Part shown: positions 8,859 through 18,596 of the stretch, piece by piece
How the letters are laid out: each line of letters begins with the position of its first letter
Numbering within the stretch: the stretch's first letter is position 1
DNA from: Streptococcus toyakuensis
GTDB taxonomy: Bacteria > Bacillota > Bacilli > Lactobacillales > Streptococcaceae
Direction: 5' to 3'
NCBI RefSeq assembly: GCF_024346585.1
Contig: NZ_AP024523.1
Coordinates: 567,001-631,000 of the forward strand
DNA length: 64,000 nucleotides
Made by a program: the position numbers and the translations under genes
The notes under the pieces: generated by a model
Database searches by the model: none
The model's input: only the letters and a program-made list of their open reading frames with translations
What the model was told of the DNA's origin: nothing

Positions 8859-10238
8859 ATGGCTAGAGATGGTTTTTTTACAGGCTTAGATATCGGAACT
8901 AATTCGATTAAAGTATTGGTTGCCGAGCTTAGAAATGGTGAACTTAATGTAATTGGTGTAAGTAATGCCAAGAGTAAAGGTGTAAAGGATGGGATTATCG
9001 TTGATATCGAAGCAGCAGCAACTGCTATCAAGTCAGCTATTTCCCAAGCAGAAGAGAAAGCTGGCATTTCAATCAAATCAGTGAATGTTGGTTTGCCTGG
9101 AAATCTTTTGCAAGTAGAACCAACTCAAGGAATGATTCCAGTTACATCTGATACAAAAGAAATTACAGATCAAGATGTTGAAAATGTTGTCAAATCAGCC
9201 TTGACAAAGAGTATGACACCAGATCGTGAAGTCATTACTTTCATTCCTGAAGAATTTATCGTAGATGGTTTCCAAGGGATTCGTGACCCACGTGGGATGA
9301 TGGGTGTTCGTCTTGAAATGCGTGGTTTACTTTATACAGGTCCACGTACTATTCTTCACAATTTACGCAAGACAGTTGAGCGCTCAGGTGTACAGGTTGA
9401 AAATATTATTATTTCACCATTGGCTTTGGTTCGTTCAGTCTTGAACGAAGGGGAGCGTGAATTTGGAGCTACGGTGATTGATATGGGAGCAGGTCAAACA
9501 ACTGTTGCTACAATCCGTAACCAAGAACTCCAGTTTACAAATATTCTTCAAGAAGGTGGAGATTATGTCACAAAAGATATCTCTAAAGTCTTGAAGACTT
9601 CACAGAAATTAGCTGAAGGATTGAAATTAAACTATGGTGAAGCCTACCCTTCACTTGCAAGCAATGAAACCTTCCAAGTTGAAGTAATTGGTGAAGTAGA
9701 GCCTGTAGAAGTTACAGAAAGCTACCTAGCAGAGATTATTTCAGCCCGCATTAAGCACATTTTTGAACAAATCAAACAAGAGTTGGAAAGAAGACATTTG
9801 TTGGATCTTCCAGGTGGGATTGTTCTGATTGGTGGAAATGCTATTTTACCAGGTGTTGTAGAACTTGCACAGGAAGTCTTTGGCGTTGGTGTCAAACTTT
9901 ACGTTCCAAATCAAGTTGGAATCCGTAATCCTGCCTTCGCTCATGTGATTAGCTTGTCTGAATTTGCTGGTCAATTGACTGAGGTGCATTTATTAGCACA
10001 AAGAGCAGTCAAGGGTGAGGATACTTTGCGTCACCAACCAATTAATTTTGGTGGGATGATTCAACGCGTTACGCAAGTAGCACAACCTACCCCTATTCAA
10101 CCAGTTCAAAATACTGAGGTAGAGCAATCAGCTTCTACGAACGTAGTTGCTCCGAAAGAAGATAAAGTATCTTCTCAAAATAAACCAAAAATCGCAGATC
10201 GTTTCCGTGGCTTAATCGGAAGCATGTTTGATGAATAA
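8859..10238 (+). CDS. ftsA: Cell division protein FtsA
   Basis: A 459-residue actin-like protein that tethers FtsZ to the membrane. The phosphate-1 loop FFTGLDIGTNSIKVLVAE, the IDMGAGQTT phosphate-2 motif, the GGIVLIGGNAILPG adenosine segment and the C-terminal amphipathic helix (KIADRFRGLIGSMFDE) are all present. The start at 8859 gives the conserved MAR(D/E)GFF N-terminus, with AGAGAGGA about 9 nt upstream; an earlier ATG at 8835 is unlikely. The linker before the membrane helix differs from pneumococcal FtsA as I recall it. It is first in a seven-gene division cluster. Confidence 0.97.
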   Translation: MARDGFFTGLDIGTNSIKVLVAELRNGELNVIGVSNAKSKGVKDGIIVDIEAAATAIKSAISQAEEKAGISIKSVNVGLPGNLLQVEPTQGMIPVTSDTKEITDQDVENVVKSALTKSMTPDREVITFIPEEFIVDGFQGIRDPRGMMGVRLEMRGLLYTGPRTILHNLRKTVERSGVQVENIIISPLALVRSVLNEGEREFGATVIDMGAGQTTVATIRNQELQFTNILQEGGDYVTKDISKVLKTSQKLAEGLKLNYGEAYPSLASNETFQVEVIGEVEPVEVTESYLAEIISARIKHIFEQIKQELERRHLLDLPGGIVLIGGNAILPGVVELAQEVFGVGVKLYVPNQVGIRNPAFAHVISLSEFAGQLTEVHLLAQRAVKGEDTLRHQPINFGGMIQRVTQVAQPTPIQPVQNTEVEQSASTNVVAPKEDKVSSQNKPKIADRFRGLIGSMFDE

Positions 10239-10252
10239 AAGAGGAAAAATAA

Positions 10253-11512
<1,260 letters not shown>

Positions 11513-11516
11513 GTAA

Positions 11517-12188
11517 ATGAATTTGAAAGAAAATACAGAACGTGTTTTTCAACAAATAAAAGATGCAAGTCAGCAGTCAGGAAGAGAAGCCAATTCTGTT
11601 TCGGTTGTTGCTGTTACAAAATATGTAGACGTACCGACAGCGGAGGCTTTGCTTCCGCTAGGTGTGCATCATATTGGTGAAAATCGTGTGGATAAATTTC
11701 TTGAGAAATATGAAGCTTTAAAAGATAGAAATATTACCTGGCATTTGATTGGAACCTTGCAAAGACGCAAGGTCAAAGATGTCATTCAGTATGTTGATTA
11801 TTTCCATGCTTTGGATTCATTAAAGCTAGCAGAGGAAATTCAAAAAAGAAGTGACCGAGTTGTTAAGTGTTTCTTACAAGTGAATATCTCAAGGGAAGAG
11901 AGCAAACATGGTTTTTCAAGGGAAGAACTACTGGAGCTCTTGCCAGAATTGGCCACCTTAGATAAAATTGAATATGTCGGCTTGATGACCATGGCTCCTT
12001 TTGAAGCTAGTAGTGATGAGTTGAAAGAAATTTTTAAAGCTACGCAGGATTTGCAACTAGAAATTAGAGAAAAACAAATTCCCAATATGCCAATGACGGA
12101 CTTGAGTATGGGTATGAGTCGTGACTACAAGGAAGCGATTGAATTTGGCTCAACATTTGTCAGAATTGGTACAGCATTTTTTAAATAG
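11517..12188 (+). CDS. ylmE: YggS/YlmE-family PLP-binding homeostasis protein
   Basis: A 223-residue single-domain PLP-binding barrel protein of the YggS/ProsC family. The PLP lysine lies in VVAVTKYVD, followed by IGENRVDKFLEKYE, the WHLIGTLQRRK motif and the late LSMGMSRDYKEAI phosphate-binding segment. The family controls pyridoxal phosphate levels rather than catalysing a known reaction. It begins 4 bp after the ftsZ stop and is cotranscribed with the division genes, as in other Firmicutes. Confidence 0.93.
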   Translation: MNLKENTERVFQQIKDASQQSGREANSVSVVAVTKYVDVPTAEALLPLGVHHIGENRVDKFLEKYEALKDRNITWHLIGTLQRRKVKDVIQYVDYFHALDSLKLAEEIQKRSDRVVKCFLQVNISREESKHGFSREELLELLPELATLDKIEYVGLMTMAPFEASSDELKEIFKATQDLQLEIREKQIPNMPMTDLSMGMSRDYKEAIEFGSTFVRIGTAFFK

Positions 12189-12197
12189 GAAAGAAAT

Positions 12198-12731
12198 ATG
12201 TCTTTAAAAGATAGATTTGATAAATTTATAGATTATTTTACAGAAGATGGAGAAGATGTTGGTACTGCATATCAGCCTAAAGCTGAAGAGCCGATTGTGA
12301 CTCCAGTCCCTTCTGTTCAAGAGTTGCCTCAACAAGCTGGTAGCACGCCATCTAAAGATAAAAACATCACTCGTCTTCATGCCCGTCAACAAGAGTTGGC
12401 TATGCAAAGTCAACGTTCTACTGATAAGGTGACAATTGATGTTCGTTATCCACGTAAATACGAAGATGCCACAGATATTGTTGATTTATTAGCTGGCAAC
12501 GAAAGTATTTTGATTGATTTTCAATATATGACAGAAGTTCAAGCACGTCGTTGTTTGGATTATCTGGATGGGGCGCGTCACGTTTTAGCTGGTAACATGA
12601 AAAAGGTAGCATCTACTATGTACCTGCTGACACCAGTTGATGTTGTCGTCAATATTGAAGACATCAAAATTCCAGATGAATCACAAAATGGTGAATTTGG
12701 CTTTGATATGAAACGTACGAGAGTGAGATAA
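12198..12731 (+). CDS. sepF: Cell division protein SepF
   Basis: A 177-residue SepF (YlmF). It has a short N-terminal amphipathic helix ([14 protein letters not shown]) for membrane binding, a variable acidic linker, and the DUF552 core (about 73-165, with [20 protein letters not shown] and the [13 protein letters not shown] segment). SepF bundles FtsZ filaments and anchors them to the membrane beside FtsA. The stop codon overlaps the ylmG start by one base, indicating coupling. Confidence 0.95.
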   Translation: MSLKDRFDKFIDYFTEDGEDVGTAYQPKAEEPIVTPVPSVQELPQQAGSTPSKDKNITRLHARQQELAMQSQRSTDKVTIDVRYPRKYEDATDIVDLLAGNESILIDFQYMTEVQARRCLDYLDGARHVLAGNMKKVASTMYLLTPVDVVVNIEDIKIPDESQNGEFGFDMKRTRVR

Positions 12732-12994
12732 TGATCTTTCTCATTCGTTTTGTTCAAAATGCAGTGGATATCTATTCACTGATTTTAATCGTGTTTGCTC
12801 TGATGTCTTGGTTTCCTAATGCTTATGAATCACGTCTTGGACGCTTGATTATTAGTTTAGTGAAACCGATAATAGCTCCCTTGCAACGTTTACCCCTCCA
12901 GATTGCAGGTCTTGACTTGTCTGTCTGGATTGCGGTATTACTAGTTCACTTCCTAGGGGAACAGTTGATTCGACTTTTAGTGATTTTTCTATGA
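12731..12994 (+). CDS. ylmG: YggT/YlmG-family membrane protein
   Basis: An 87-residue protein with two membrane helices (about 5-27 and 62-85) flanking the YggT-type segment SWFPNAYESRLGRLIISLVKP, where the family usually has a proline-containing loop. It lies in the conserved ylmE-sepF-ylmG-ylmH cluster and overlaps both neighbours (1 and 4 bp). The exact role is not established; it is linked to division or membrane organisation by context. Confidence 0.9.
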   Translation: MIFLIRFVQNAVDIYSLILIVFALMSWFPNAYESRLGRLIISLVKPIIAPLQRLPLQIAGLDLSVWIAVLLVHFLGEQLIRLLVIFL

Positions 12995-13776
12995 ACAAGA
13001 TGATTTATCAACACTTTTCTAAGAATGATTCATCTTTTATTGATAAGGGAGTAGAATGGATAAAAAAGGTAGAAGATTCTTATTCTCCTTTTTTAACACC
13101 CTTTGTAAATCCCCATCAAGAAAAGATTTTAAAGGTTCTAGCATCAACCAACGGCATCTCCTACATGAGCAGTCGGCAGTTTCTTGAAACTGAATATGTA
13201 CGGGTACTCCTGTATCCTGATTATTTTGAGCCGGAATTCTCTGATTTTGAGCTATCCTTGCAAGAAATTGTCTATCCTAATAAGTTTGAACGCTTAACGC
13301 ATGCAAAAATATTAGGGACTGTTTTAAATAAGCTGGGAATTGATAGGAAGCTATTTGGTGATATCTTAGTCAACGAAGAGAGGGCACAGATTATCATTAA
13401 TCGACAGTTTATGCTCCTTTTTCAAGACGGCATTACGAAAATTGCTCGTTTACCGGTTCGTCTAGAAGAACGGGATTTTACTGAGAGAATTACTACAGTA
13501 GAAGATTATCAAGAATTAGATATTTGTATTGCTAGTTCTAGATTAGATGTTTTTCTAGCAGGTGTCTTTAAGCTGTCTAGAAATCAGGCAAGTCAGTTAA
13601 TTGAAAAACAGGCAGTCCAAGTTAATTACCATTTAGTTGAAAAATCAGATTATGCAGTCCAAGTTGGTGATCTGATTAGTGTAAGGAAATTTGGTCGATT
13701 GAAACTCGTTAGAGATAATGGGCAAACAAAAAAAGATAAAAAGAAATTAACGGTCCAATTGTTATTAAGTAAGTGA
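12991..13776 (+). CDS. ylmH: YlmH-family S4-domain RNA-binding protein
   Basis: A 261-residue protein of the YlmH family, with an N-terminal alpha/beta domain and a C-terminal S4 RNA-binding domain (about 178-240: ASSRLDVFLAGVFKLSRNQA, then QAVQVNYH and VGDLISVRKFGRLKL). YlmH proteins are linked to ribosome rescue and quality control in Bacillus, but this streptococcal member is untested as far as I know. The ATG overlaps the ylmG stop by 4 bp, and the stop is followed 8 bp later by divIVA. Confidence 0.92.
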   Translation: MNKMIYQHFSKNDSSFIDKGVEWIKKVEDSYSPFLTPFVNPHQEKILKVLASTNGISYMSSRQFLETEYVRVLLYPDYFEPEFSDFELSLQEIVYPNKFERLTHAKILGTVLNKLGIDRKLFGDILVNEERAQIIINRQFMLLFQDGITKIARLPVRLEERDFTERITTVEDYQELDICIASSRLDVFLAGVFKLSRNQASQLIEKQAVQVNYHLVEKSDYAVQVGDLISVRKFGRLKLVRDNGQTKKDKKKLTVQLLLSK

Positions 13777-13784
13777 GGAAAAAT

Positions 13785-14660
13785 ATGCCAATTACATCGT
13801 TAGAAATCAAAGATAAAACTTTTAGCACACGCTTCAGAGGGTTTGATCAAGAAGAAGTAGATGAGTTTTTAGATATTGTAGTCCGTGATTATGAAGATTT
13901 GGTTCGCTCTAATCATGATAAGGATTTACAAATTAAGAGTTTGGAAGAGCGTTTGTCTTACTTTGATGAGATGAAAGATTCATTGAGTCAATCTGTATTG
14001 ATTGCACAAGATACAGCAGAGCGAGTAAAACAAGCTGCAACGGAACGTTCAAACAATATTATCCAACAAGCAGAGCAAGATGCCCAACGTTTGTTGGAAG
14101 AAGCTAAGTACAAGGCAAATGAAATTCTTCGTCAAGCAACTGACAATGCTAAGAAAGTTGCTGTTGAAACAGAAGAATTGAAGAACAAGAGTCGTGTCTT
14201 CCATCAACGTCTTAAATCTACAATTGAGAGCCAGTTAGCAATTGTTGAATCTTCAGATTGGGAAGATATTCTTCGCCCAACAGCGACTTATCTTCAGACA
14301 AGTGATGAGGCCTTCAAAGAAGTGGTCAGCGAAGTCTTAGGTGACTCTGTCTTACAACAACATCCAGAGGAAGAACCAATTGATATTACTCGCCAGTTTT
14401 CTCCCGAGGAAATGGCTGAGTTGCAAGCGCGTATCGAAGCGGCTAATAAGGAACTTGCAGAAGCCGAAGCAAGAGCTGAGCAGGAACAAGTGGTTTCACC
14501 AGCTCCGGTTGTTGAAGAAAGTCCAGCTCATCCAGTTGGTCCAATGTATGAAGAGCCAGAAGTAGCTCCAAGCCATTATTCAGGACCAACACCAGCTACT
14601 GAAGCTGTAAGCTCAGAACCAGGTTTTGCGGCACCGCAAGAATCTGTTACAATTTTATAA
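13785..14660 (+). CDS. divIVA: Cell division/septum placement protein DivIVA
   Basis: A 291-residue DivIVA. The membrane-binding N-terminus (PITSLEIKDKTFSTRFRGFD, with the RGFDQEEVDEFLD motif) is followed by long coiled coils (about 30-150) and a C-terminal acidic, Pro/Glu-rich tail (about 205-285). DivIVA recognises curved membrane at septa and poles and is needed for proper separation in pneumococci. The start at 13785 gives the conserved MPITSLEIK, with GAGG just upstream; a more upstream ATG (13773) overlapping ylmH is less likely. It is the last gene before the ileS T-box leader. Confidence 0.95.
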   Translation: MPITSLEIKDKTFSTRFRGFDQEEVDEFLDIVVRDYEDLVRSNHDKDLQIKSLEERLSYFDEMKDSLSQSVLIAQDTAERVKQAATERSNNIIQQAEQDAQRLLEEAKYKANEILRQATDNAKKVAVETEELKNKSRVFHQRLKSTIESQLAIVESSDWEDILRPTATYLQTSDEAFKEVVSEVLGDSVLQQHPEEEPIDITRQFSPEEMAELQARIEAANKELAEAEARAEQEQVVSPAPVVEESPAHPVGPMYEEPEVAPSHYSGPTPATEAVSSEPGFAAPQESVTIL

Positions 14661-14667
14661 GAAATAA

Positions 14668-14884
14668 TCTGAGAACAATATCTTATCCTTATATTTCCAG
14701 CGAGCAGGAGATGGTGTGAGTCCTGCATTCCCTAACGATAAGATTATCCTCTCAAAAACTCAAGTCTGAATGAAGTAAGATTTGACGTTCCCCACGTTAC
14801 GGGATAAGAGGGAGAAAGACTAAATCTTTTTCCGAATAAAGGTGGTACCACGATTTTCGTCCTTTTTGGCAGTCGTGGTTTTTA
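14668..14884 (+). promoter_or_regulatory. T-box leader of ileS (Ile specifier ATC)
   Basis: The T-box sequence AAAGGTGGTACCACG lies at 14838-14852 and a terminator (CCACGA...TCGTGG plus T run) ends near 14884. In Stem I, TGAGA/TCTCA (14670-14674 with 14750-14754) and ATCTTATC/GATAAGAT (14680-14687 with 14737-14744) enclose an internal loop TATCC whose ATC (14746-14748) is the isoleucine codon. Uncharged tRNA-Ile would stabilise the antiterminator and turn on ileS. Confidence 0.93.
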
Positions 14885-14912
14885 ATTTGTTATTATTTAT
14901 AAAGGAGATACC

Positions 14913-17705
14913 ATGAAACTCAAAGATACCCTTAACCTTGGGAAAACAGCTTTCCCAATGCGTGCAGGCCTTCCTACCAAAGAGCCAGTTTGGCAAAAGG
15001 AATGGGAAGATGCAAAACTTTACCAACGTCGTCAAGAATTGAACCAAGGAAAACCTCATTTCACCTTGCATGATGGCCCTCCATACGCGAACGGAAATAT
15101 TCACGTTGGACACGCTATGAACAAGATTTCAAAAGATATCATTGTTCGTTCTAAGTCTATGTCAGGATTTTATGCTCCTTATATTCCAGGTTGGGATACA
15201 CATGGTCTGCCAATCGAGCAAGTTTTGGCAAAACAAGGTATCAAACGCAAAGAAATGGACTTGGTTGAGTACTTGAAACTTTGCCGTGAATACGCTCTTT
15301 CTCAAGTAGATAAACAACGCGAAGACTTCAAACGTTTGGGTGTTTCTGGTGACTGGGAAAATCCATATGTGACTTTGACTCCTGACTATGAAGCAGCTCA
15401 AATCCGTGTATTTGGTGAGATGGCTAATAAAGGTTACATCTACCGTGGTGCTAAACCAGTTTACTGGTCTTGGTCATCTGAGTCGGCTCTTGCTGAAGCG
15501 GAGATTGAATACCATGATTTGGTTTCAACTTCCCTTTACTATGCCAACAAGGTAAAAAATGGTAAAGGTGTTCTAGATACAGATACTTATATCGTAGTCT
15601 GGACAACAACTCCATTTACCATCACAGCTTCTCGTGGTTTGACTGTTGGTGCAGATATTGATTACGTTTTGGTTCAACCTGCTGGTGAAACTCGTAAGTT
15701 TGTGGTTGCTGCAGAATTATTGACTAGCTTGTCTGAGAAATTTGGCTGGGCTGATGTTCAAGTTTTGGCAACTTACCGTGGTCAAGAATTGAATCATATC
15801 GTAACAGAACACCCATGGGATACAGCTGTAGATGAATTGGTTATCCTTGGTGACCACGTTACAACAGATTCTGGTACAGGTATTGTCCATACCGCCCCTG
15901 GTTTTGGTGAGGACGACTACAATGTTGGTATTGCTAATGGTCTTGAAGTCGCAGTGACTGTTGACGAACGTGGTATCATGATGAAGAATGCTGGTCCTGA
16001 GTTTGAAGGTCAATTCTATGAAAAGGTAGTTCCAACTGTTATCGAGAAACTTGGTAACCTCCTTCTTGCCCAAGAAGAAATCTCTCACTCATACCCATTT
16101 GACTGGCGTACTAAGAAACCAATCATCTGGCGTGCAGTACCACAATGGTTTGCTTCAGTTTCTAAATTCCGCCAAGAAATTTTGGATGAAATTGAAAAAG
16201 TGAAATTCCACTCAGAATGGGGTAAAGTTCGTCTTTACAACATGATTCGTGACCGTGGTGACTGGGTTATCTCTCGTCAACGTGCTTGGGGTGTTCCACT
16301 TCCTATCTTCTACGCTGAAGACGGTACAGCGATTATGACTGCTGAAACTATTGAACACGTGGCTCAACTCTTTGAGGAACATGGTTCAAGCATTTGGTGG
16401 GAACGTGATGCTAAGGACCTCTTGCCAGAAGGATTTACTCATCCAGGTTCACCAAATGGCGAGTTCAAAAAAGAAACTGATATCATGGACGTTTGGTTTG
16501 ACTCAGGTTCATCATGGAATGGAGTTGTGGTAAACCGTCCTGAGTTAACTTACCCAGCAGACCTTTACCTAGAAGGTTCTGATCAATACCGTGGTTGGTT
16601 CAACTCATCACTCATCACATCTGTTGCCAACCATGGCGTAGCACCTTACAAACAAATTCTGTCACAAGGTTTTGCTCTTGACGGTAAAGATGAGAAGATG
16701 TCTAAATCTCTTGGAAATACCATTGCTCCAAGTGATGTTGAAAAACAATTTGGTGCAGAAATCTTGCGTCTTTGGGTAACAAGTGTAGACTCAACCAACG
16801 ACGTGCGTATCTCTATGGATATCTTGAGTCAAGTCTCTGAAACTTACCGTAAGATTCGTAACACTCTTCGTTTCTTGATTGCTAACACATCTGACTTTAA
16901 CCCGTCTCAAGATGCAGTAGCTTACGATGAGCTTCGCTCAGTTGATAAGTACATGACTATTCGCTTTAACCAGCTTGTTAAGACCATTCGTGATGCTTAT
17001 GCAAACTTTGAATTCTTGACAATCTACAAGGCCTTGGTGAACTTTATCAACGTTGATTTGTCAGCCTTCTACCTTGATTTTGCTAAAGACGTTGTTTATA
17101 TCGAAGGTGCCAAATCATTGGAACGCCGTCAAATGCAGACTGTCTTCTATGACATTCTTGTCAAAATCACCAAACTCTTGACACCAATCCTTCCTCACAC
17201 TGCGGAAGAAATCTGGTCATATCTTGAGTTTGAAGAAGAGGACTTCGTTCAATTGTCAGAATTGCCAGAAGCAGAAACTTTTGCTAATCAAGAAGAAATC
17301 TTGGATACATGGGCTGCCTTCATGGACTTCCGTGGACAAGCTCAAAAAGCCTTGGAAGAAGCGCGTAATGCAAAAGTTATCGGTAAATCGCTTGAAGCAC
17401 ACTTGACAGTTTATCCAAATGAAGTTGTGAAAACTCTACTCGAAGCAGTAAACAGCAATGTAGCTCAACTTTTGATTGTATCTGACTTGACCATCGCAGA
17501 GGGGCCAGCTCCAGAAGCTGCCGTTAGCTTCGAAGATGTAGCCTTTACTGTTGAACGTGCTGCAGGTGAAGTATGTGACCGTTGCCGTCGTATCGACCCA
17601 ACAACAGCAGAACGCAGCTACCACGCAGTCATCTGTGACCACTGTGCAAGCATCGTAGAAGAAAACTTTGCAGACGCAGTCGCAGAAGGATTTGAAGAGA
17701 AATAA
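14913..17705 (+). CDS. ileS: Isoleucyl-tRNA synthetase
   Basis: A full-length 930-residue class I synthetase. The HIGH motif reads [15 protein letters not shown] (about 57-71) and the KMSKS loop is [10 protein letters not shown] (about 593-602). The editing domain lies between them, with [13 protein letters not shown] and [16 protein letters not shown]. The C-terminal zinc site uses two Cys pairs (CDRC and CDHC, about 889-911). It is of the bacterial, mupirocin-sensitive architecture by length and zinc tail, which is inference from family knowledge. Expression is controlled by the T-box leader, and a terminator follows 20 bp downstream. Confidence 0.98.
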   Translation: MKLKDTLNLGKTAFPMRAGLPTKEPVWQKEWEDAKLYQRRQELNQGKPHFTLHDGPPYANGNIHVGHAMNKISKDIIVRSKSMSGFYAPYIPGWDTHGLPIEQVLAKQGIKRKEMDLVEYLKLCREYALSQVDKQREDFKRLGVSGDWENPYVTLTPDYEAAQIRVFGEMANKGYIYRGAKPVYWSWSSESALAEAEIEYHDLVSTSLYYANKVKNGKGVLDTDTYIVVWTTTPFTITASRGLTVGADIDYVLVQPAGETRKFVVAAELLTSLSEKFGWADVQVLATYRGQELNHIVTEHPWDTAVDELVILGDHVTTDSGTGIVHTAPGFGEDDYNVGIANGLEVAVTVDERGIMMKNAGPEFEGQFYEKVVPTVIEKLGNLLLAQEEISHSYPFDWRTKKPIIWRAVPQWFASVSKFRQEILDEIEKVKFHSEWGKVRLYNMIRDRGDWVISRQRAWGVPLPIFYAEDGTAIMTAETIEHVAQLFEEHGSSIWWERDAKDLLPEGFTHPGSPNGEFKKETDIMDVWFDSGSSWNGVVVNRPELTYPADLYLEGSDQYRGWFNSSLITSVANHGVAPYKQILSQGFALDGKDEKMSKSLGNTIAPSDVEKQFGAEILRLWVTSVDSTNDVRISMDILSQVSETYRKIRNTLRFLIANTSDFNPSQDAVAYDELRSVDKYMTIRFNQLVKTIRDAYANFEFLTIYKALVNFINVDLSAFYLDFAKDVVYIEGAKSLERRQMQTVFYDILVKITKLLTPILPHTAEEIWSYLEFEEEDFVQLSELPEAETFANQEEILDTWAAFMDFRGQAQKALEEARNAKVIGKSLEAHLTVYPNEVVKTLLEAVNSNVAQLLIVSDLTIAEGPAPEAAVSFEDVAFTVERAAGEVCDRCRRIDPTTAERSYHAVICDHCASIVEENFADAVAEGFEEK

Positions 17706-17725
17706 GGTTTGTTGTATGATACAAA

Positions 17726-17762
17726 TAAGGAAAAGGATTGTCAAACAGTCCTTTCCTTTTTG
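17726..17762 (+). terminator. Intrinsic terminator after ileS
   Basis: An AAGGAAAAGGATTG / CAGTCCTTTCCTT stem with a 5-nt loop and T run. Confidence 0.75.
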
Positions 17763-17851
17763 GTTTTGACTAGCTTTTTTGTGAAAAATTGTGTAAAATA
17801 GAATAGATAAACGAGGGAAAACCTCGGAAAATTTAAAGGAGAATCCATCTA

Positions 17852-18544
17852 ATGGTAAAATTGGTTTTTGCTCGCCACGGTGAGTCTGAATGGAACAAAG
17901 CTAACCTTTTCACTGGTTGGGCTGATGTTGATTTGTCTGAAAAAGGTACACAACAAGCGATTGACGCTGGTAAATTGATCAAAGAAGCTGGTATCGAATT
18001 TGACCAAGCTTACACTTCAGTATTGAAACGTGCGATCAAAACAACTAACTTGGCTCTTGAAGCTTCTGATCAATTGTGGGTTCCAGTAGAAAAATCATGG
18101 CGTTTGAACGAACGTCACTACGGTGGTTTGACTGGTAAAAACAAAGCTGAAGCTGCTGAACAATTTGGTGATGAGCAAGTTCACATCTGGCGTCGTTCAT
18201 ACGATGTATTGCCTCCAAACATGGATCGTGATGATGAACACTCAGCTCACACTGACCGTCGTTACGCTTCACTTGACGACTCAGTTATCCCAGATGCTGA
18301 AAACTTGAAAGTGACTTTGGAACGTGCCCTTCCATTCTGGGAAGATAAAATCGCTCCAGCTCTTAAAGATGGTAAAAACGTATTCGTAGGAGCTCACGGT
18401 AACTCAATCCGTGCTCTTGTAAAACACATCAAAGGTTTGTCAGATGACGAAATCATGGACGTGGAAATCCCTAACTTCCCACCATTGGTATTCGAATTTG
18501 ACGAAAAATTGAACGTCGTTTCTGAATACTACCTTGGAAAATAA
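17852..18544 (+). CDS. gpmA: 2,3-bisphosphoglycerate-dependent phosphoglycerate mutase
   Basis: A 230-residue glycolytic mutase interconverting 3- and 2-phosphoglycerate. It has the catalytic [12 protein letters not shown] (His at about 9), the [12 protein letters not shown] substrate segment and the second catalytic His in [15 protein letters not shown]. Codon use is strongly biased to abundant streptococcal codons, consistent with high expression. The AAAGGAG ribosome site is 7-8 nt before ATG. It is monocistronic, between terminators. Confidence 0.97.
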   Translation: MVKLVFARHGESEWNKANLFTGWADVDLSEKGTQQAIDAGKLIKEAGIEFDQAYTSVLKRAIKTTNLALEASDQLWVPVEKSWRLNERHYGGLTGKNKAEAAEQFGDEQVHIWRRSYDVLPPNMDRDDEHSAHTDRRYASLDDSVIPDAENLKVTLERALPFWEDKIAPALKDGKNVFVGAHGNSIRALVKHIKGLSDDEIMDVEIPNFPPLVFEFDEKLNVVSEYYLGK

Positions 18545-18551
18545 AAAATTG

Positions 18552-18581
18552 TAAGTCTAGGATTGATTTCTAGGCTTTTTA
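18552..18581 (+). terminator. Weak intrinsic terminator after gpmA
   Basis: The AAGTCTAG / CTAGGCTT imperfect stem is followed by T5. It overlaps the predicted -35 of the next gene. Confidence 0.5.
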
Positions 18582-18590
18582 TGTTAGTAT
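18563..18590 (+). promoter_or_regulatory. Promoter of GH95 gene (predicts a leaderless mRNA)
   Basis: TTGATT (18563-18568), a 16-bp spacer and TAGTAT (18585-18590) preceded by TGT. Only 6 nt separate the -10 from the ATG at 18597, so transcription would begin at or next to the start codon. Confidence 0.4.
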
Positions 18591-18596
18591 GGAAGT